The notes under the pieces are model-generated. The model was not told where the DNA came from, made no database searches, and saw only the letters and a list, made by a program, of their open reading frames with translations. Shown piece by piece: positions 26,289 to 37,446 of a stretch of DNA of 64,000 nucleotides (the stretch's first letter is position 1; every line of letters begins with the position of its first letter). The stretch covers positions 58,219,551 to 58,283,550 of the forward strand of contig JAZBQD010000030.1 in NCBI GenBank assembly GCA_036583965.1, read 5' to 3'. This DNA is from Prunella strophiata. Its lineage: Eukaryota > Chordata > Aves > Passeriformes > Prunellidae. Position numbers and translations under genes: made by a program.

Positions 26289-29200
26289 TACATGTTTGTG
26301 CAGTTACATCTTTTTTTAATCACAGGACATAAAATATAGGTAGAGTAGAAATTTTAAGTATCTAAGCAAATATTAAATTATGACAGTGGTATATTACTAT
26401 TCTTTTTTTGTTTCAAATTCAAAGGAAACTCCTGGAAGCATAATGTTACTTATGAAACTTAAATGAGAGCAAAAGATAGATTACTGTGAAAATACAGATC
26501 CATGTAAGTCTTACTGTAATTAGGCCATGCAGCAGCAACTTGATGTTTACAGTGTGCTTAGTTGCCATGGGCTGTCTTGAAACCAGGTTAGAGACACTAT
26601 ATAAGAGACACATAGGCTCGTGCTTCAGCCTATGTAATCTTAGCACATGCTAAATCAGTGGATTTAGCAGTACATGAAGTACATGCTAAATCAGTGGAAA
26701 ACGCTGTAGAGTGCATAGGTATCTTTCTAAGAGTTCTTACAGTATTAATATGATTCCAAAATAAAGATTTTTAAAGACATTATATTCTTGTTAAGACAGA
26801 AAAACAAAGTCTTGTACTGATCAGACAACAATTTTGTGTGTATTTAAATGCATGTATATGGAAGACTAAGAAAAATAGGTGGATTTTATTAGTAGTATTT
26901 AAAATTGCACATATGTAAATGCCCGGAATTCAGTCCAGAAATTTTGTTTCAATTAAATAAAAATCTCCCTGAAGTTCAGTCATCTTAACTTTTGAACTTT
27001 TAACTTTTCAGTATTCAGATAATTGGCCGACAACTAGTTTAGTTCTTTAGTCAGTAAGGAATTAAATTCCAAGACATAACCACACAACATATTGGATGTA
27101 TAATTTCAAGCACGAGAAATGGAATAAAGCCATAAGAATTTCAAGTAAAAAAGTAAATTGAATTTCTAATATTCCATAGTCAGGAGTTTTATTTAGAAAG
27201 AAGTATACTGAAAAGGAGATTCCTAAAGCAACCACCATGAAAACTTTCTTTTTTGTAGCTGATGATATAAGCTACAATTCTGGAATGCAAAGGGTCAAAA
27301 AATCCAAGAGATTTTGTTATTTATCATACATCAGTAACAAAACCTTAGGGCTGATGCAAACTGATGAACCAAGATTTAATGTAATATGGTCAATTCATTT
27401 TGTACTGATTACAGTTCAAGCAGCTGCATCCTGCCTATCAGTTATACTTCTCAGAAGGCTGCATTATTTTGAGTGAAAAGAGACATGCCATCAAATGGTT
27501 TAAAATATATGTATTAGGACAGGGAGAAGTGAGTACAGACTGGAAATGTTAAAAAGAAATAAAATGAACAAAACCTTTTGTCCAGCTGCTTATATATACT
27601 AAGAAATTTTTTCAAAGACATGAAAACCATGATTTAGCACACTGTGTTAAAACTAATTTTTTTTTCTAAATTTAATATGCTTTTAGATTTTATGTAGAGA
27701 ACCTACAATATCAATTATGAATAATCAAGCATACTTTTAGAAGTATATGGACGTGGTCTAACTCTGCTCCCAGTAAATCAATATTGAAGTGTATTTTTTA
27801 GAAAACTTCTATTCAGTATACATTTATCAGAATTCTGATGTCCTTTTCAGAGGAGGTTATTTTACTCCTTTAGGGATGTGTCTTGTAAAAGCTAGCCATT
27901 TTGTGATATTTTATCAATGCATTTGTTATATATTTAAAGGAATATAAAAGCAAAACAGGGATTAATTCTCAGCAATGAAAATGTAGAGGAGAATGGAACC
28001 CTGAGGAGCAGATCAGCTAGAATTCTTTTAAATTAATTCAGCTGGATCTTATGATTGGCTCCATGCAAACATCTCCAAGTGATAGCTCTTTGACTTAGAC
28101 TGATAACAGCACACAGAACCATTCAGTTTTGGGTTCCCTTCAGTACAGATACACTGATATCTTCTATCAAAATAAAAAGTGAATGTTGTTAGAACAGTAA
28201 ATAGTATTGAAGCTTTTTGACTTTAGCTTGATTTTCTATTATGGAAATGTGTTTGGAATAATAAAAGTAAGACTGATTTTATATTCCTGATTTTATATTC
28301 CTGATTAAAAGAAAATCTCTTGTGTTCACTAAGATTATTTGTTCAAACACAGTTCAAGATCAGGACATTTTCTAGTCTGTTCTTACTTTTTACAGGATTA
28401 TAACAGTGCTGAATATGGGCAATCATTTACAGAAACAATCAACAAAGTTGGGGCTTTGAGAATGCTCTGGAAAGGTCATCTCAGATAAATGTCAGTAACT
28501 TTTAAATCTGTGGTCGTTCTGAAAACACACGTTGAAAACTGTCAAGTGCATGATTTTCAAATTAAACTAGAGAAAACTCATTTTTTCTATCAGCTGACTG
28601 GGTTCAGGGTGTTTTCTCCTTGCAGAAGTTGTCAATAAAGAAGGTATTTTATGTGATACCCTCTGGTTTTTTTTGTGGTTGAGTCCAGACTATAGTCAGA
28701 GGGGATGACTGTCACTTTTAAAGGCATTCATTACATTTGACAACTTATTTTATATTGATATATGTCAAGTGTTCACTGGTTAAGTCAGCTTGTTTCCACA
28801 TGAGACCATCTGCAGTGTGTTTAAGATTTTTTTTAAGAAAATACTTTTCCTCCAATATGAATCACAAAGTTTATCTAATTTATATTAAAGAGCTAAGATC
28901 AAGTCAGCTATTTTAATGTATGCCAGCTGGGCTGCATAAGGTTCACTTCCTTTTCCAATTGTGTCAATCTAATATGGTTGTCACTCTAAGCAGATGGAGT
29001 ATTATGACAGCATTAAGCTCATTGAGTAGAGGATCATGCAGAGGACTTACATCCTTTGTTCTACTTGTCCACTTGGTACTTTAATGGTTTTGGTTTGCTC
29101 AGTTTATCATTTTTTACATAGATAGTTTTCAGTTAAGAGTCATGAAACAATTATTATAAAATTCCTATTTTCTGAACATGAGATATTTTTGTGGTATTGC

Positions 29201-31192
29201 CTGTGTGTGAATAAAGACATGTTTGTACACCAGGTTATGCCATAACAGTACTTTGTACATATTTTCTTTAAACTAGTATAGCTTAAAGAATAATTATTTT
29301 CAGTTCTAATGAAATCTATATAATTTTTCCCATTCTTTCCTACACCCCCTGTCAATGTTCTTGTGCAAGCTAACATCTGGGCACTGTCTTTCCTTTCAGT
29401 TGTTAATTATTACCACATAAAATTATTTGTTTACATTTCAGTATAGATCACCACACAGAAGACTGAAGATGACTGAAAATGAGAATAATAAAGTTTTTCA
29501 TTTGAGATACATTTTAAAGAATTACAAGCAATAACTTTTACTAATACAGCCTTTTAACATGTTCTATTGGAAGACAACTATTGTTTTGCCTTGTCAAAAA
29601 GGCAAAGACTTAAAAATATGCTTAAATGCTATCATATTGTGACTGAGGCAAACCATCTCGTGGTATCTACCCACTGATACCATCAGGATGGATCCAGCAT
29701 CAATATGGTCAGCACAACTGTTCAGCTGTAAGGTTACTGCTGTGTCACATCTCAGCATGCTGCCCAAGGACATGTTGATAGGTTGGCTACAGCCCCAGAA
29801 CCTTACCTTCACCTCAGCAAATCTGCCATCAAGTGTCACTGAGAGTTGTACATCAATATGTCCTGCTCTCCCTAATGACAGATCTTCTGGCCAGATCTTT
29901 ACAGTGATTTTATTAAGAAATCATTGTGTCTTGTAAAAAGTATTGAATTTTATGTAGCTGAAATTGTTTTTGGTTCTGTTGGTTTTTTGCCTTTGTTGAT
30001 TCCATAGAAATTATTTCTATTTTTGCAATCCTTGAGCAGGTGCTTTGGATGAAGTTAGCAAATAAAGTTCTTGAGCCATTAGTCAGCTAAATGCAGCATA
30101 GCAATATAAGTACATGTAGAAATATACTGTGTAACTAACCATGCATAAAATAATTTGGTTTGCATCTAGGAAGCTATCCACCTGACAAAGTATTTTGGCT
30201 CTACCTGCAGTGGACTGTTGATGACTTATTTACATTGTGAGCAGGCTTTCCTGAGCCTGCTAGGAAAATCTGTAGTGCTCCTTGCTATTCCATCCCAGAT
30301 GAGATAATGGCTGAAAAACAGTCAATAATTGTTAGTCATGCACCTCAGGGTACTAACAGTGAAAACTGTCTGAAAGAACCCTAATGTGTATCTATGCATT
30401 TGAAAGCTTAAGCAAATTAGTTGAACACTCCTATATTCTTCTATGTAATTCTGCTCTTTCCTTATTTCTAATGTACTGGAGAAATAAACACTACAGAAGA
30501 GGAGTTGATAAAGAAAAACTGGATGAGATACAAAAATATCCAGAGAGATTTCACAGGATAAAGAAAAAACCTAAAAGTGAGATGACGGAATGAGTATTCT
30601 AAATCACAAATTGAGACAAAGTTTTTCTGCCAAGAAAAATGGGTTTGAACTAGGAGCCCAATCAAGGTTTTGAAAGATATTTCAGAAATATAAATACATC
30701 AAATGAGTATGCCTGTACCATAAACTCTAATTGGTCATGAATATAGCCAAATTGAATAAAGTCAAATTTAGAACCAGAAATAGAAACCCAAATTTTGTAC
30801 AAATATAAGATGCATATCTGGCCCCTCAGATACCACACCCTCAACTCAGAAGCTGCTGGTATTCATTCTGTTCTATTTGTCCTCATCTAGGCCATGCTGG
30901 TCAATCAAGGGATTTCAAACTGTGCAAGTTGTGGAAAGGATTTTACGTTGCTGGCATCAAAAACATCCACCCAACCCACAAACTATTGCTGAAAAAACCT
31001 GAAAAAGAAAATGAGCCTAGGCTTGATTTTGTTTCATCGGGATACTTTATGCATATGACTATGAAAATATTACTGTTTCATGACTAAAATGGGTAAAAGC
31101 TAGCTTCAGCAAGCAGGGTCAATGAAGTTGTAGACTTGACATGACATGACATGGCATCTTAAAACAAAATTAACCGAACATCTTTTTAGAGC
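26289..31192. other. Unique AT-rich sequence, no gene seen
   Basis: No supported gene. A 17-bp word (CATGCTAAATCAGTGGA) occurs twice at 26646 and 26682. A 14-bp word (CTGATTTTATATTC) is tandemly repeated at about 28274-28302. A slightly more GC-rich stretch at about 29600-29940 has overlapping 81-82 codon frames on both strands but no recognised protein. A TGACA pentanucleotide occurs about four times at 31136-31154. Confidence 0.5.
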
Positions 31193-31214
31193 AAAAAAAA
31201 AAAAAAAAAAAAAA
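31193..31214. repeat. Poly(A) tract, 22 nt
   Basis: An uninterrupted A run. No recognisable retrocopy precedes it. Confidence 0.9.
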
Positions 31215-31857
31215 GCTTAGCAGAAAATGTTGATTCATCAAAAGTAAAATTTTAAGCAACTGAGTTATATTCAGTAGTAATGTCTCTAGTTTCCTCACAG
31301 ATATTATTCTCAGCTTTCAGGTGAAAATGATTCTCTATAGCTGTAAGGCAATTTCACAATGTGGACTTTAGACAGATGCTTAAATCTTTAGCTATTCTGA
31401 AAAACACAGAATGAGTCATTTCCATGTAGCAGAGGGGAAAAAAATCTTTATAAAATTACACTGCAATATAGCCTGGGATAAAAATAGCAAAAGATGAAAA
31501 AATCACAGATTTAATTTTGACATTTCTAAAATGCAGTGTTTCAAATCAATATTGTTAAAAATCTTAACAATTTGAAGTTTTAAATCTCTTTTTTTTTTTA
31601 GCTTCCTTTTTATTTCTAAATATCATTACATTGGTTTAAAATTGTACTTGATAAAGAGAAAAATAGGTAAAGGTTTTTGAAACTGTTTTCCAAAAAATTA
31701 TCTCCATTTGAAAAACATGTCAGTGATCTTTAGTTCCCCTGTGAAAACTTGACAGAATTCCCTTTTTCAATCAAGTATTTTCATGACTTTTTGCTCACAG
31801 TTTTCGTAATTAAAGAAAACCAAATCTTGTATTGCTCAGTATGTTAACTATAGATGG

Positions 31858-31985
31858 TAAGATTTGTAGGGAGAAGGAGTGGTGCTGCAGGAGTGGCTTC
31901 TGGGAGGAGAGGCAGGGTTTACCCCATGCCAGACACAGCTGTTTCCAAATGTCCTGTTGAGGACAGGAATAAATGAGTAACTCTC
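31858..31985 (+). mobile_element. Possible decayed LTR fragment, sense
   Basis: The stretch CTGCAGGAGTGGCTTCTG near 31884, followed by a block containing ATGCCAGACACAGCTG, resembles the first 100 or so bases of the LTR family seen at 35660. The resemblance is weak and boundaries are unclear. It could also be unrelated GC-richer DNA. Confidence 0.3.
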
Positions 31986-34226
31986 TGAACATTTAGCTGG
32001 TAGCTAAGGATATCTCATCACACTGAGGTCTGTTTAAAGGGTTCATTGCTTTTCAAGGAGAAAAAGAGACAAACCCCATGAAATATTACTCAGAAAGAGG
32101 AAAATATACTACAATTTCACTATATGTTGCTATATTTAATGATTTCAGAGAATGAAGTTCAGATACTATACCAAATGCATTCTCTGCATGGGAAGCAAAG
32201 TAAAACTACTTTGAACACAAAGGAGTCTTTTTTTTGTCACTTATCCAAATTTGTCTACTAAAATATGTCTTCAGAAAACATACCTTCTCTCAGGACCAGG
32301 CTGTGCACCATACTGTGTTTATAGTCAATGTAATTAGAAAAAATAAATAATTTTCCTTTTGTTTTCCTTCAGTACAGGAATCTGGCAGGTTCTTGACTGT
32401 GTTTTTCCCCCTCCTCATTTTTACTTCATAAAGAAAGTCTTAAACTCATGGGACAGTAATGATACCAAAGAGGACTCAGTGTTCAACCAGTACACTGTCA
32501 ACAGCTCTTCCTCTGAGCAAGACAGGTGGAAAGGCAATAATGAACTGCATATTTTCTATATTTCTTGCACACTCTGTTGATTAGAAAATATGGAAAAAAA
32601 AAATAAATAGCTTACAACTTCTACTGTGAAAATATAAGGTTTTGAACCAATTCACATCTCTTCTTTGTGGGCCAGGTTCAGTGTTTGCACATGGTAACAC
32701 AGTATAAATTATGTAGGGATAATGATTCAAGTATTCAAGAAGGACTTTAAAAAACTTACTGTCTGCAAGGCACACCTGTGCTTCTTTATTTATTAATATG
32801 TGTTTCTTTGTTTCTACATTTATATTTAGAACACTGGAAAGGGCAGGCTGGGAGAGCATAGTTTTTGAAGATGACACCAAAAAAAGTTACAAAAAAAAAG
32901 GGGGAAAGGTTTTAAAATAAGTACAAAACAAAATCTTCAAACAAAGTAATGTAAACCCAGAGTAGAAAGTGGAAGTCTCTACAGTTAAAAAGACTTTGGA
33001 ATCTGCTGAATAGCTGTGGATCCACCTCGAAGGGGAAAACCTGTTTGCAAAAGGGAATAATGAGATTTTTGCATCCAAAATACTTTAAGTTTGACATGCA
33101 TTTTTATGCATGGAACAAAGGTCTAGTGATGGCTGCAATCTGTAAGGAACAATTCCTTCTCCTTTACTTGACTCGCTAGCAAGAACATGGCAAATAGTTT
33201 ATAGATGTTACTGATATAGGGGGTTAAAGTTGTCTCACATTAGAGATAAGGAGATTTTTTAGGTTTTTTTATAAGAATTAAGTCTATTCACAGTGAGAAA
33301 TGATGGATTTTTTTTTTAAAGGTAACACATTTCCTTTGTACATTTAAGCATTCATCCTGCCTGAAGAACTGCAGAGTGTTGCAAGAGCAAGGTAAAATGT
33401 GTTGAACACAGGAGCCTGACTCTGCAGTAATGAAACTGCTGGGCTGCTGAATTACTCCTTGCCTAGAAATACTCTTTTGGGCACTGTAAAAATTATAAAT
33501 TATAACCACAGCAGAAGCAATACATACAAGGTGAACTTTGAGCTATGTACCACATTTGACATGCTGAGGATGGCACATTATCATGCCTTGCTAAAGGCTC
33601 TCAAGTCTGTTCACAGCACTGCTTAGCTACTGGCCACATGAAGAAGTGAGCAAGCAGTAACCTAGGGAATGTGAACCTGTGCACAGGCTGCAGAGAATAG
33701 TACCCAGGTCTTCACCTTGTCAATGCACAGCACTCTTGAAGAGGCAAGAAACCAACACATGCCTCCTTCTGCAACTAAATTAGTTGCAGGAAAGGGTATA
33801 GCAATATTACAGATTTGGACCTCCTTTATTCAAATACAGTTCAATATCAGAAATGAAAGTATACTTTCCTCCGAATGAAAACCCTCAAATTGTGTTTGCT
33901 AGAACAATTATATTTCCAAATATTGCTCACCTTATTTAAAGTTTTCATTAAGTATATATAAAATATAAAATAAAAATATGTACAGGAAGAAAAGCTGTAA
34001 CTCATTTTCATATCAGATATGAGAAGATATATGCAAAAAACTTAAATGCTAGTTGAAGAAATACAGCCTACACATTGGAAACCTGTTGTCTAACACTGGA
34101 AGTCCCTACCTTTATGTTTTAAAGTAGTTTAAGAACCTTAAATGTCTACTCAAAACTGCCTAGATCTAGGGAGCACTAAACAGATAAGTCACTGGTTTAT
34201 ATCTCAGCACTGTCAGAATGTTAAAA
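31986..34226. other. Unique AT-rich sequence, no gene seen
   Basis: No gene or recognised repeat. A 21-bp palindrome with a one-base centre lies at 33769-33789 (arms CTGCAACTAA and TTAGTTGCAG). Overlapping short frames near 32581-33097 contain no recognised domain. Confidence 0.5.
33769..33789. repeat. Perfect 10-bp inverted repeat with one-base centre
   Basis: The arms CTGCAACTAA and TTAGTTGCAG flank a single A. No known element is recognised around it. Confidence 0.9.
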
Positions 34227-34625
34227 TGTCATGGTTTAGGAATGGTATTCTCCCATTTAGTACTTCCACTACAACTATGCACCACTTGTTCCCCCCATCC
34301 CTCTTCCCTGCAGTGGACCGGAGGTGCAAAAGGCAAAGAGCATGGGTTGAGATAAGAACAATTTACAGGAAACATCAATTGCATAAGAAAAAGAATGGTA
34401 ACAAAAGTACTAATGACAGAGGATATAAGACAGAGGAGAACAATTCACAGAGAAAAACCCTAGACAACAGATACTGAGGAGCTCTGCTTGCCCTCCTTAC
34501 TCAACAGGAATGGAACACCTCCTCCCTGGAACAGATTCCCCTCTTCCTGCTCTCAGCAATGATATGGGGTGCTATAAATAACCTCTGGGTTCTGGCTGTG
34601 TCCCTTCCTGGCTAGAACCTGGACA
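34227..34625 (-). mobile_element. LTR, antisense (avian endogenous retrovirus family)
   Basis: The left end TGTCATGGTTTAGGAATGG is the reverse complement of an LTR 3' terminus ending CCATGACA. Internally, GGGTTGAGATAAGAACAATT (34346-34365) is the antisense of the block after the polyadenylation site in this LTR group. ACTAATGACAGAGGATATAA and the word CTATAAATA at 34572-34580, which reads as a TATA box on the minus strand, fit the normal LTR order. The segment GTGTCCCTTCCTGGC near 34598 is antisense to the U3 block just upstream of the TATA box. The upstream (right) boundary is uncertain and could lie farther right, to about 34860, where an 81-codon serine/glutamine-rich minus-strand frame sits. 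No gag, pol or env sequence was recognised. Confidence 0.65.
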
Positions 34626-35659
34626 AAAACCAAGATCTCTTCCTCTCTGAATTGCCCTTTTGAGACTGATTCATCTGGCTTTTCAGATCATGTCTGTCCG
34701 GTTGGACCTCCTGAAAACTATTGGTGGAAGATGTTGTCTCCAGTTTTTGCACAGCAATGTATTGGTTAGAGCATGCACCTATGCCCCTAGAAGACCCTGT
34801 CTGAGTTTGCATGCTGCTGTAGGGAGCTGAACCCATATCACCAGAGCCATCTGTCAACCAATAGGCTGTTTGGAATTCAAACCAGGTCTTCTTAAGTTCC
34901 TCTGTTTAAAAAATGTTCTGCTTATATAATTTTTTTGCAATATTTATGGAGCATGGGTTGGAATTTCATTCTGTCTCACTGTAGCTTACTAGTTGCCACC
35001 AGCCTATGACTAAATTCAGCATTTCATACTAAAGAGGTGGTTCTGCTTGCTCAGCATGTCCTAATACATCAAACTTACATCAAGCTTATGGTCTTTATTA
35101 AGTATCTCAGTATCTAGAAATCTGAACATAGAATACTTGAGGTGAAATTATGTGACCAAAGATAGGCAGCTAAACTACCTTTGTCAGAGATAAACAAACA
35201 CTTTTAGTGGGAAATGCCTTTCTACATTTGGGTGGCCATCTGTATTTGGTCGGAATTTCACTCAAAAAGAGTGAAGACTCTCTCCTTTCTTGAATTGTAA
35301 AGAGTGTCTGTAAGGATCAATTCAGCCTGTAAGTCACCAGTTTGCAGGTGTGTGAATTTTGATGAGGGAATTTCAGTAACAATTTTCAGTATCAATTTGG
35401 CTTTTTTTCTGGAACAAATCTTAACACCAGTATGGAAAGTATTTTCTTGAATAATTTGAGCAGCTATAGACAGTGGTCAGGAAATTGGGTTTGGAAGCAG
35501 GATTTTCCATCATCAAGTCGATAGAGTTTCTTCATAAATTTTGTCTTACAAAAGAAAAAGACAGCTGTTGCTCCTTTTCTTATCACGATTAATGTATTAA
35601 TGTCCTGAAATGCAAATTTGCTTTCTCAATTAGGTTTATGTGCCTTGTTTTTACTACTG
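34626..35659. other. Sequence between two LTRs, no gene seen
   Basis: The minus-strand frame at 34612-34857 (81 codons, rich in S, Q and T, ending in a basic RKRSW segment) adjoins the antisense LTR and may be part of its U3 or of internal retroviral sequence. I do not recognise it as a known protein. The rest is AT-rich unique DNA. Confidence 0.4.
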
Positions 35660-36585
35660 CAGGTGTGGTGGTGGCAGGGTTGTCCTGTGTGAATAGAGGC
35701 CAGAATCTGCCCTGTGTCAGATAACAACCAGTTTCAGATAGCTCAAATAAACTCACAGAAGGGCACAGCTGGTCCCCTCAGCAAACATGGTGGCACATCA
35801 GAGAAAATGTACTAAGAAAGACCAAAATGCTGCACAGCACTGTGAAGAATGAGGAAAAACACATGAGAAGCATCTTTGCAGACACCAAGGTGAAAGAAGA
35901 AGGAAAAGGTGCTCCAGGTGACAGAGGCAGAAATTCCTCTGTAATCATGGTGGATCAGGTTGTCCCCCTGGAGTCTATGGAGGACTGCAGGGGGATATGC
36001 CACAGTGCTGCCTATGGAGAACCCCATGCTGGAACATGTGGACTTCCTGTGGAGAAGGCCCACCACTGGAGCAGATTTCCTGGTAGGAAGTGCAGCCCTA
36101 GGGTGGCCCTCACTTGGATCAGTCTGTTCCTGGTGGACCATACCCCATGGCAGAGAACTCATACTAGAGCAGTTCTTGAAGAGATGCAGTCTGTGGGAAG
36201 GAGTCTTGTTGGACAAATTCTTGAAGGACCATGGGAGACCCCCCATGCTGGAGCAGAGGAAGAGTGTGTGGAGGAAAGAGAGGTGGAAACATAGCATCAT
36301 GAGCAACCCCTGCTCCTCATTCTCCTATACTGCTCAGATTAGGGGAAAAAGGACAGAGCAGTTGAGAATGAAGCAGTGAGGTAGAGCCTGGGAAGAAGGG
36401 AGTAGGGAGGAAGTTGTTTTCATTTTTGCATTAGCTCCTCACTCAATTTTTAACTGGAAATAAGTTTTATTCTGCATGTTTGATCTGTTTTGTCTGTGGT
36501 AGTAGTTGGTGGGTGATCTTCCTATCTCAACCCACAAACATTTTCATCTTATTTTGTCCTCATCCTGTTGAAGAGGTAAACTTAT
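35660..36585 (+). mobile_element. Long LTR, sense (ERVL-like avian family), nearly complete
   Basis: The order of blocks matches a long avian LTR: TTTGCAGACACCAAGGTG at 35875, GTGCTCCAGGTGACAGAGGC, several degenerate copies of a unit containing CATGCTGGAGCAG or variants (about 36023, 36060, 36165, 36240), then GAGCCTGGGAAGAAGGGAG (36384), GATCTGTTTTGTC (36481), GGTGGGTGATCTTCC (36508) and ATCTCAACCCACAAACATTT (36526). The polyadenylation signal expected at about 36459 reads AATAAG instead of AATAAA. The longest open frames of the window fall here on both strands (35827-36294 and 35960-36379 plus; 35812-36306 minus). They come from the GC-rich, stop-poor repeats inside the LTR and are not viral or host genes. 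The last 50 or so bases are decayed and neither terminus is exact. The family name is not assigned. Confidence 0.8.
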
Positions 36586-37363
36586 CATGCCCTCAAAAAA
36601 ATGCCAGGAGAGGTGGTATCTTTCTTTATTCTCTCCACAAGAGTAATGAAGTTCGGAGAGATGCACGGATATATCTGTTTTATCTGTTGAGTACTACTTG
36701 AAATCTCTTTGTTTTTAGGACAGAATTGTCTTTGCTGTTAGACAGAATTTCAGCTGTTAAGAGGGAGGCAGTTTGGCCACAATCCACTGTTTAAGATCAA
36801 GGTAGAAAAAAATAGACCCAAATAATTTCAATATTTAGGGTGGATATGTGCCTCTTTTTTTTTTTTTTTTTTAGAAGAACATTCATTCCACTATCTGCAA
36901 TATCATGACGACACTTACAGGCATGATTGGATTCTGTGTTTGTAAGCAATCCTCTAAATGTGCATTGACAGCATTGATGAATATTTATAAGAAATAATAG
37001 ATAAAATAATAGTAAAGTAGGCTCTAGAAAATGATATTATGCTTTTCCTCTGAATGTGTGTTCAGAGCTGGTCTTCCCCCTACATTTTGATTTCTGAACT
37101 AAAAAGAACCTAAAAGGTAAAAAAGAAACTGTAACTGAATGTGTTTTCCCTTCCTTACTTTTCTTCTGTGCTTAGATGAGAGATGAGAACTGAGATAAGA
37201 GAAAAATCCTACCTAAACATGTTTGCCATCTTCACAAAGCAGAACTCCTAAGGAATTGATAAATTAGCTATGTAAATACAATTGATGAGGCCACACGCTT
37301 AAGTATAAAGCTTAATGACTTAAGACAATTGTGAAAGAGGCCTGGCTCAGTGTCAAAACCTAC
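36586..37363. other. Unique AT-rich sequence with an 18-nt T run
   Basis: No gene was seen. A T run lies at 36855-36872. Confidence 0.5.
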
Positions 37364-37446
37364 AACCAGATCCTCAGCTGGTGGAAACCAACAGTGTCGT
37401 GTTGGGTTCAGTGAAGCAATGCCAATGTTCACCAGCTGAAGCTCAA
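37364..37446. repeat. Imperfect palindromic repeat (MITE-like)
   Basis: The left arm contains ATCCTCAGCTGGTGGAAACC and the right arm TTCACCAGCTGAAGCTC, which pair with a few mismatches around a loop of about 30 bases. The arms, with a core TCAGCTGGTG/CACCAGCTGA, resemble a palindromic repeat I recall as recurrent in bird and turtle genomes. I do not assign a family name. It is non-coding. Confidence 0.5.

Noticed and set aside
31986..35659. Provirus interior between LTR pieces
   Set aside because: No gag, protease or polymerase motifs are recognisable, the two clear LTRs have opposite orientation, and they belong to different families.
35812..36379. Three overlapping frames of 139-164 codons as possible genes
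   Set aside because: They lie in a recognised LTR on both strands and reflect its stop-poor internal repeats.
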